Source of the DNA: Brasenia schreberi
Taxonomy: Eukaryota > Streptophyta > Magnoliopsida > Nymphaeales > Cabombaceae
Length of the DNA stretch: 64,000 nucleotides
Direction of reading: 5' to 3'
Assembly (NCBI GenBank): GCA_036023115.1
Contig: JAYKKT010000076.1
Location: 3,968,001 to 4,032,000 of the forward strand
The first letter of the stretch is position 1. Every line of letters begins with the position of its first letter. Below, piece by piece: positions 57,301 through 64,000 of this stretch. Position numbers and translations under genes: made by a program. The notes beneath the pieces are model-generated. The model had not been told where the DNA came from. It was given only the letters and a program-made list of their open reading frames with translations, and ran no database searches.

Positions 57301-57487
57301 GGGGTTTCAAAACACCTTTTTAAGGTTTTAAAACTGTATGTATATATTTTCAAAACATATATGATTTTAACATATGTATAGGGTTGTCTGGAAGGCCCCT
57401 GGGTTTCCAGACTCAAAATAACCCTTTGGGGCTGCTTTTGCAAAACCAGGTAATTTGAGAAAATCGTGGGATTTTGGGGTGTTTATA
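54335..57487 (-). mobile_element. Element A 5' LTR (L2 type, uninterrupted)
   Basis: Starts TGTAGACACGGAAAATTCCC and ends GGGGTGTTTATA, 3153 bp. In sense (minus) direction: U3 start with GGAT/ATCC tract (56900-57010), TTAGG-type tract (56340-56650), TATA box CTATAAAAAAACC (about 56303-56314), then about 2 kb of transcribed leader with the 110-bp tandem repeat (55140-55430) and U5 hairpins (54427-54446, 54518-54535). The minus-strand Pro-rich frame 55890-56318 is a composition artefact. Confidence 0.92.
55140..55435. repeat. About 110-bp tandem repeat in A 5' LTR
   Basis: Three units (cores near 55164, 55272, 55384), the 5' LTR twin of 18780-19080. Confidence 0.85.
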
Positions 57488-57492
57488 GTAAT

Positions 57493-58724
57493 GAAAGGCT
57501 AGGTGGTGGTGATGGCAGGTAGTGGATGGGGTCGGTGGTGTTGGTGGGGTGAAGGTCGGCTAAGGTTTGTTAGGGAGTCGGTCGGCGTCAGGCGCTAGGC
57601 TCTAGGCGGGTGGTAGGGCGACAGGCACAAAGGGGGCGCACGGCGTCAGGGAGATGCCCGACGCGGGAGCGGGGCTCTTGCAGGGTGCGTGCAGGGTGCG
57701 CGGGGCACTTTGTAGGGTGTGCGGAGCGGGAGCGGGTAAGGCTAGGGGTGGCCAGAAGGTTAAAGGTGGAGTCAGTTAGGGGTTAGGCTAGGATAATTAG
57801 GATTAGGGGTGTTGTGGGGTAGTTAGGTGGTGTTGGTTAGTGTAGGTTTAAGGTGGTTTAGAGGGTTAGGAATCGAATGGTTTAGGGGGTTGATTAGGCT
57901 TACCTCTTGGGGTCGGTTTAGGGTGTGCTCAAGCTCCAAGCCAGCCACTCCAAAGCCTTCTTGTCCAAGCAAATCCAGCCCTTAATCAAGGTGGTGTAGC
58001 CCATACTAATCCCCCTTGAAGTCCACAATTAACCTACTAAGCAAAATTAAGAAAGCACTAAGCACTCACCTTAATACCCTCTCTCTCCTCCAAGCTCCTC
58101 CATGTGGATTTCACGTGAACTTTTTGGAGACCCCCTCACTCCTATTTATAGGCAAATGAGGTGGGTCTTGGATATGGGTCTTGGGTTTGGATCGTGGAAT
58201 CCATGTCCGATCCAAACACTATTTGGATATGGATCTTGGATCTTGGATATTTTGAGATCCGTATCCGATCCAAATCCAACAATTTTATGGATATGGATCT
58301 GGATATTTTGGTCAAATCCAATCCAATCCAAACACTATTTGGATCCAATCCAAATCCAAACACTATTTGGATCGACCCAAATCCAAATACTATTTGGATA
58401 TGGATCTGGATATTTATGGTCCAGATCCAATCCAAATTTTCTCTAGATGGTCCTTCTTGGCTTTTCGAGGTGGACATTTTGTGCGGGCACTGGCTTCACC
58501 AGCGCCCCGTCTGGTGATGGGTTTTCCCCAACTTTGTCGTCTGAACTCCATCTCACCATTCTGGACTCCATTTCTGCTTGATTTCACCATTTCTGGCTCA
58601 GATTCATGCTGCTTGGGAGGATGTATTTGATTTGGCTTCTGGGTGTGCCGTGCTTGTATTCTGCATCGAGCCTGTGCCTTCCTTTTGCCTTTTGACCCTG
58701 GCTTTTATCAGGCCAGGGTACTGT
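57493..58724 (-). mobile_element. Minus-oriented solo L2 LTR, part 2
   Basis: This continues the LTR begun at 16266 after element A. It carries GC-rich sequence (57560-57760), the leader AGCACTCACCTTAATACC, CTCCTATTTATAGG (58139-58152, TATA-like) and the GGAT/ATCC tract 58160-58440. It stops at 58724, where another LTR starts. Confidence 0.8.
58160..58440. repeat. Alternating GGAT/ATCC palindromic tract
   Basis: Repeated ATCCAAACACTATTTGGAT-like units, each a palindrome. Matching tracts are at 15668-15900 (inverse orientation), 20830-20940, 22480-22570, 56900-57010 and 61640-61750. They lie in U3 of L2 LTRs and can form hairpins. Confidence 0.75.
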
Positions 58725-61700
58725 TGTAGATGCAGAAAATTCCCGCTCCTGGTTCTTAGGCCTGAAGCGAACCTTTTTGTGTGCCTAAGTCCTATTTAAA
58801 CAAACAGGGCGTGCCAGCTAGCTTACTTAAGCTAGCGAAGATATATTTTAAAACCTGACTTCTAACGTGGCGACTGTGAGCAAGCAAGCTCTTGTCGTCG
58901 CAGACCTTCTTGCACCAATGCGCAAGGGTCAGTCTGTACGCTTTTAAAATCGAGTTTTTAAGTGTAAGAACCTACGAAAGCGGTTTGAGGTGTTTGATTC
59001 GGGTCTTTTTGGTATGACTTTCAGATTTTAGTTCACGTGGATTTGCACGTGCCTAAGTCTTTCTTTTTATCCCTCTTTGGGGCCACCTAGGTGTGTGTTA
59101 TGAACACTCCACTAAAATGTGGTGAGTTTGAGCGGGAGTATGGGGTTTGCTTTGATGCAATATGCGTCATAACTCGTGGTATGGCGTATATGCAATGCAA
59201 ACTCACGCAACTCCAAAGGAAAAACCTGAATTTAAAAGACAATGCCGAAGGGAAATGACTTGTAATGGAAATTGCCGAAGGGAAATTGCAAAAGGGAAAT
59301 ATGGCTATATCTTAAGAGTGGAAAGGCTCAATTGTGCAAGTGTGTGTCGTGTATATATGGAAAGACTACGCACACGGCTAAACCTTAAAACCCAAATGCA
59401 AAAGACATAGCCAAAAGGGAAATACGTATATACTATATATGGGCCCTTACTTAGGTCTTGCAAATAAGAGCGAAGGCTCAATGCGGGTGCGTGCGAGAAT
59501 TGAAGTACTACACACACGACATGAAATGAAACCCAAATATAAATTGCAATATGGCCTTAACTAAGGTCTTGGGAATAAGAGCGAAAGCTCAATGTGTGTG
59601 AGTGCTAGAATTGAAGTACTACGCACACGACATGAAATTAAACCCAAATATAGATTGCAATATGGCCTTAACTAAGGTCTTGGGAGTAAGAGCAAAAGCT
59701 CAATGTGTGTGAGTGCTAGAATTGAAGTACTATGCACACAACATGAAATTAAACCCAAGGATAGTATAACACGGCCCTTACTTGGGTCTTGCAAATAAGA
59801 GCGGAAGCTCAATATGTGTGAGTGCGAGAATTTAAAGACAACACACCCAACTCAAGCAAAACCCTACGCAACTTAAAGTATATATATAACTTATATCTAA
59901 AGGGCTGATTAGGCCCGTGTGTGTTCAAAATCGTGCACAACTAAGAGCGAGGTAGGCTCAAGTGCACGTGTGTGTGGGTGTGCCAAGCCACGTTATTACA
60001 AGCGGGGGGAGACAATGCTTCGTTATTACAACCCCGTATCAAATTTAATTTAATTTAAGCAAGTCTACAACTAAGGACCGAGTTAGGCACTTACTTATAG
60101 CTGGTCCGGAGGTGACCTGCTTGAGCATGGGCTTGGTGTCGCCTTGGGCTGCAAGAGGGAGCTCCTCGGAGTAGCACGGCAAAGGTGTGTGGCCGGGTGA
60201 CAAGGGAGCACGGGTGAGGCGCCTTGGTGCTTGCCGGCTATTAGGGGGGTGCTGCCGTGAGGCCTTGGGATAAGATGTTTAAGGAGGGTCACTAAGGGAT
60301 AGGGTTGATGCTAGGGAAGGTGGCGCTAAGGGGAGCCTAAAGGGATTGTCCAAGGAGAAGAGCGTGGCTGGCCGACTGATTTGGGTGCAGTCGGCTATGA
60401 CTGGCCGACTAAGGGGAGTTTTAGTGGTGGCCAGTTGGGGTAGCTAGGGGATGTGTGGGGAATGGCGAGGGAACTAGCTAGGGTGTTGTGGAAGGTGGGG
60501 TTAATGGGTGACTAAGAGTGGAGGGGGCAGGTCTTAGGGAGCAAGATAGGGTGGCTGGGTGTCACTAGCCAAAGGTAGAGAGTCGGGTGGTAAAGGGGTT
60601 AGGTCTGGCCGAATGGGTAAGGGTTGCGGGTGGCAAAGGAGGATGCTAAGTGGTGGTGGTATGGGTGGTTGAGAGTGGAGGGGGAGTGAAGAGGAGATGG
60701 AGTTAGGTGTAAGGTACTAATCGAATGGATGAAGAAGGTCCGTGGGTGGAAGAAAAGGCAGCCGGGGGATGAAGGTGGGTGGAGCTCGGCCGGGAGGTGG
60801 TGGCGATGTGGAGTGGAGCAGGCCGGATGGAAGTGGTGGCGTGAGGTGGAGCTGGCCGGGGGTAGTGATGGTGCAGGTGGAAGAAGAGAGCATGGTGGAA
60901 GGGGGGGCTCGGCTGGCCCAAGGGCTGGAAAGGATAGGATTGGCCAAGATGAAAAACCCGCCCACTAGGGGGGGTTTATATAGACTTTTGAAGGGCGGTT
61001 GGGGCTGGTTTTTGGAGGGTGGTAAGGTGGTTTAGGTGGTGGTGGTGTGGTGATAAGGTGAGCTGGTTTTGAGGAGGGGCCAGATATTTTGCTTTAAGGG
61101 GTTTTAGGGATATGGTGTGCTAGGTTTAGGTGGGGTGGTTTAGGGGTTTAGGGCTTAGCTAGGTGGGTTGGTTTTGGGGTGAGGTTTAGTGAGGTGGGTT
61201 AGGTGATTAGGCTAGGATTAGGTTAGGATTAAGGGAATTAGGCTAGGTTTAAGGAAGGATTAGGGAGGTGGGTTAGGTGATTAGGTTGGGATTAGGCCAG
61301 GATTAGGGAAGTGGGTTAGGTGATTAGGCTAGGATTAGGTCGGGATTAGGGTAAAAGGCTAGGATTAGGGGTTTTGGCTTAGGATTGGGTTAGGGAGCTC
61401 CCTTTGCATAACCCATAGACCTTATTGCATCATGTTGGTGCAGCCCTAGGTTAGGTTTTGGCTAATACAAGCTTAAACCCGCACTAATTAGGCTAACCCA
61501 CATGATTAACCCCAAACTTGACACAGAAGTCAAGCTTAATTACAATTCCCCTCAATGCTTATCCTCCCCCTTCTCTCTCATGCCCATAATCCCACGTGAA
61601 TTTCAAGTGGGCCCCACCTCCATTTATGAGAAGGTGATGTGGGTCATGGATGTGGATATTGGATTGGATCTTTGGATCCAAATCCAAATCCAAATCCACA

Positions 61701-62223
61701 CATAGGTTTGGATTGGGATCTGGATATATATTATCCAGATCCAATCCAAACTGAATTCTGACTCCTTCAGGCTGTATTCAAAACGAACGGTTTGTGCGAG
61801 GTCTGACAGCATCAGTACTCTGTCTGCATTGGGTCTTCGCCAACATGGTCGTCCGCTTCTGTTTTTACCTTCCGGAGATGACTTCAAATGATTTCTGATG
61901 ATAACAAGGTCTTGGACGTTCGAGATCCTGGGGGTGGATTCAACACGAGAGTTGCTGTGCCGGGCTCGACATGTGCTCCGGTTCCGGGCTCTCTTTAGCT
62001 CTTCTAGTCCTGCTTGTGTCAGGCCAAGCCGCTTCGTGGGGTTTCAGAACATATTTTAAAAGTTTTCAAAACTATATTACACATATTAAAACATATAAAG
62101 TTTAAAACATATGTACAGGGTTGCCTAGAAGGCTCCTGGGTTTCCAGACTCAAAATAGCCCTTTGGGGCTGCTTTTACAAAACCAGGTTGTTTGAGAAGT
62201 TCGTGGGATTTCAGGGTGTTACA
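58725..62223 (-). mobile_element. Solo L2 LTR, minus-oriented
   Basis: Starts TGTAGATGCAGAAAATTCCC and ends GGGATTTCAGGGTGTTACA, 3.5 kb. Flanks ACTGT (58720-58724) and GCTGC (62224-62228) differ only by two transitions and may be a decayed TSD. It contains four 110-bp units (59460-59830), a TATA-like TATATAAA on the minus strand (60975-60982), a TTAGG-type tract (61020-61400) and the GGAT tract (61640-61750). No coding content is credible. Confidence 0.85.
59460..59835. repeat. About 110-bp tandem repeat in solo L2 LTR
   Basis: Four units with cores near 59477, 59589, 59699 and 59807. The loop of the GAGC...GCTC core varies (GAAG, GAAA, GGAA). Confidence 0.85.
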
Positions 62224-62228
62224 GCTGC

Positions 62229-62479
62229 TTTCGGGCTTCTACACTCGTTTCTAAGTCTGCCTTTGATTGGGCCTTCGTGGGCTGGTTTCTGGGCTGCTTC
62301 TCGATCAAGAGTCGTCTTCCTTGCTTCACCTGTTCGTCTTTTGCTTTTTGGGAAAAATGGGGCTTGGCTTGAGTTTTAAGAAATTCATATGGGATACGGG
62401 ATTCAAAACAGTATTTACAAGCTTTTTGGGAACTCTTGGGTTTTCGAAAGTGCAAAATGGCCTTTTGGGTTGATTTGCA
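62229..62479 (-). mobile_element. Minus-oriented solo L2 LTR, part 3 (U3 start)
   Basis: A divergent version of the L2 U3 start: TTTGGGAACTCTTGGGTTTTC and AAAATGGCCTTTTGGGTTG resemble the GGAAGGCTC...CCCTTTGGGG block of other copies. It ends TTTGCA at 62479 and lacks the usual last about 55 bp, so the end may be deleted. The reverse-oriented LTR resumes right after. Confidence 0.65.
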
Positions 62480-63036
62480 AACCCCTAACCCTAATTAAAC
62501 CCATCTAACTCCCTAACTGACTCAAACCCCATCACCCAAACACCCCCTAGTACTACCCGAACACCCCCTATGCACCGTAGTGTGCCCCGCGCATCCCGCA
62601 CGCACCCCGCTCCTGCGCCGTGCGTCTCCCTAATGCCCCGACTGGTTCCCGGCCACTCTGCTACACCTCCCCCTTAGCCGACCTTCACCCCACCAACTCC
62701 ACCGACCTCAGCCACTACCAGCCACCCTACCACGCCACAGCCTAGCTTACACCACCTCCTACCCTTCCATCCCACTACCTTACACTCCACACCCCACATC
62801 CACCACCTTACGCTCCGATACCCCACCTAACACCCATGCCGTGACCTACCACCCAACACCCCTGCCCTGACCTACCACCTAGCACCCTGACTCCATACCA
62901 CACCCGTGACCTACCACCTAGCACCCCGACTCCATACCAAAACCCGTGACCTCCCTTACCAATCCCACTAAGACCCACATCCACATAACACCCGTGAGCC
63001 CTACCTCTCACGCCCAAAGCCCCACTAAGACCCTGT
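62480..63036 (+). mobile_element. Plus-oriented L2-like LTR fragment, part 2
   Basis: Reverse complement of the L2 segments 57560-57880 and 17700-17977, including GTGCCCCGCGCATCCCGCAC and CTCACGCCCAAAG. It continues the fragment ended at 16265. A short internal triplication of CACCC/CGTGACCTACCACC occurs at 62830-62950. It is cut at 63036 by the next LTR. Confidence 0.75.
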
Positions 63037-64000
63037 AGGCACCGAAAATTTTCACTTACGGGTTCTTAGGACTGAAGTGAACCTTTTCGCAATCTACTTC
63101 GCTTTATGGGCGTGCCAGCTAGTTTACTTTAACTAGCAAAGTATGTTTTGAAAATAATCTGACTTTTGAAAGGCGATTGTAGGCAAGCGGGATTTTTACG
63201 TCGCAGACCTTCTTGCATCGATGCGCAAGGGTCAGTCTGTATGCTTAGAGACTTCGTTTTGAAACAAGTTTAACTCAAAATATATTTTGAATGAAGAAGT
63301 GTTTTAAAACCTTTTGAAAACCATGCATTTGGGCGATTTTGATTTTGTAAGGGTTGGACGACCTTAAGTCTTTCAAATTTTAATCTACTTAGGCACGATG
63401 TGCGTGCATCGAAATAGCCTTAGTCTTGGCGTGTTTGCACAATTGATTCGGGTTGTTTTTGTATGATTTTCAGATTTTAGATCACGTGGATTTGCATGTG
63501 CCTAAGTCTTTCTTTTTATCCCTTTATGGGCCACCTAGGTGTGTGTTATGAACACTCCACTACATGGGGTGAATTTTGAGCGGGAGTACGGGGTTTGCTT
63601 TGATGCAATATGCGTCCTACCTCGTGGTATGGCGTAGATGCAATGCAAACTCACGCTACTCCAAAGGGAAAACCCGAATGTAAAGACAATGCCGAAGGGA
63701 AATAACCGAAGGGAAATGACTTGTAATGTAAATGCCGAAGGGAGATATGTATATAAGGTATATACGGGCCCTTACTCGGGTTTTGCAAATAAGAGCGAAG
63801 GCTCAATGTGGGTGCGTGCTTGAATTGAAAGACTTACACACACGACATGAAATGAAACCCAAATAGTATAACATGGCCCTTACTTGGGTCTTTCAAATAA
63901 GAGCGAAGGCTCAATGTGGGTGCGTGCTTGAATTGAAAGACTACACACACGACATAAAATAAAACCCAAATATAAATTGCAGTATGGCCTTAACTAAGGT
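63037..64000 (-). mobile_element. Minus-oriented L2 LTR, start only (window edge)
   Basis: Starts TGTAGGCACCGAAAATTTTC and follows 16266-16700, then the U5/leader of the 28119 copy (TATGGCGTAGATGCAATGC, CCGAAGGGAAATAACC). It contains at least two 110-bp repeat units before the window ends. Confidence 0.8.

Larger units (their letters stand above)
17978..57487 (-). mobile_element. Element A: Ty3/gypsy Tat/Ogre-type retrotransposon, nearly complete but nested
   Basis: Read without its insertions, A has a 3' LTR (17978-20370 plus 22308-23055), a polypurine tract (23056), integrase, two RNase H domains, RT, protease/G-patch, gag, a primer-binding site (54314-54332) and a 5' LTR (54335-57487). 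The two LTRs are about 3.14 and 3.15 kb, and both end TTTATA on the plus strand. Flanks GTGAT (17973-17977) and GTAAT (57488-57492) are a probable TSD with one transition. The internal region adds up to about 8 kb. An archaeal-type second RNase H, a GPY/F-type integrase end without chromodomain, a G-patch and long LTRs place it in the Tat/Ogre group. Confidence 0.9.

Noticed and set aside
61020..61400. Internal telomere array
   Set aside because: The repeats are irregular, not TTTAGGG in register, and occupy the same place in every L2 LTR.

Overview
This window is nuclear DNA from a flowering plant; the species cannot be named. The evidence is plant Ty3/gypsy retrotransposons of the Tat/Ogre type, plant hAT transposons, and fragments of plant genes (SUF4-like, DEX1, CCT1/TCP-1 alpha, class XI myosin). 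No intact host gene is visible. About 48 kb of the 64 kb is one stack of retrotransposons inserted into each other.

Layout. Positions 1-3.8 kb hold hAT transposons and their decayed transposase genes; one hAT copy (1593-2820) has inverted ends and an 8-bp target-site duplication (TSD). Positions 3.8-9.3 kb are sparse: a copia crumb, three exons of a SUF4-like pseudogene, a possible small LTR and a 109-bp tandem duplication. Positions 9.3-10.8 kb hold a third hAT pseudogene. Positions 10.8-15.7 kb are a decayed Ty3 internal region (element D).

From 15.7 kb to the end the window is a nest. Two related giant LTR types occur: L1 (about 4.05 kb) and L2 (about 3.15 kb). A plus-oriented L2-like LTR (15668-16265, resuming 62480-63036) holds a minus-oriented L2 LTR (16266-62479). 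That LTR holds element A (17978-57487, LTRs at both ends) and, further on, a solo LTR (58725-62223). Element A holds a solo LTR in its 3' LTR (20371-22302, TSD GTGCA) and a solo L2 LTR between pol and protease (28119-51350, TSD ACAGG). The latter holds a solo L1 LTR (28915-49640, TSD ACAAC), which holds element B (32043-49337). The 3' LTR of B holds one more solo L1 LTR in the opposite orientation (34913-38960, TSD CCATC). Read through these insertions, A has gag, protease/G-patch, RT, RNase H, a second RNase H and integrase in the normal order, all broken by a few stops. B keeps gag and protease but has lost RT, RNase H and nearly all of integrase.

Most striking is the L1 LTR itself. Its ends are conserved, but the middle of U3 carries different cargo in different copies: DEX1 plus CCT1 exon pieces in both LTRs of B, a class XI myosin motor piece in the innermost solo LTR, and unrecognised sequence in the outer solo LTR. 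All recognised pieces lie in the sense direction of the LTR, upstream of its TATA box. L1 and L2 also share two small hairpins in U5 whose stems change in a compensatory way, one beside a second copy of the primer-binding motif.
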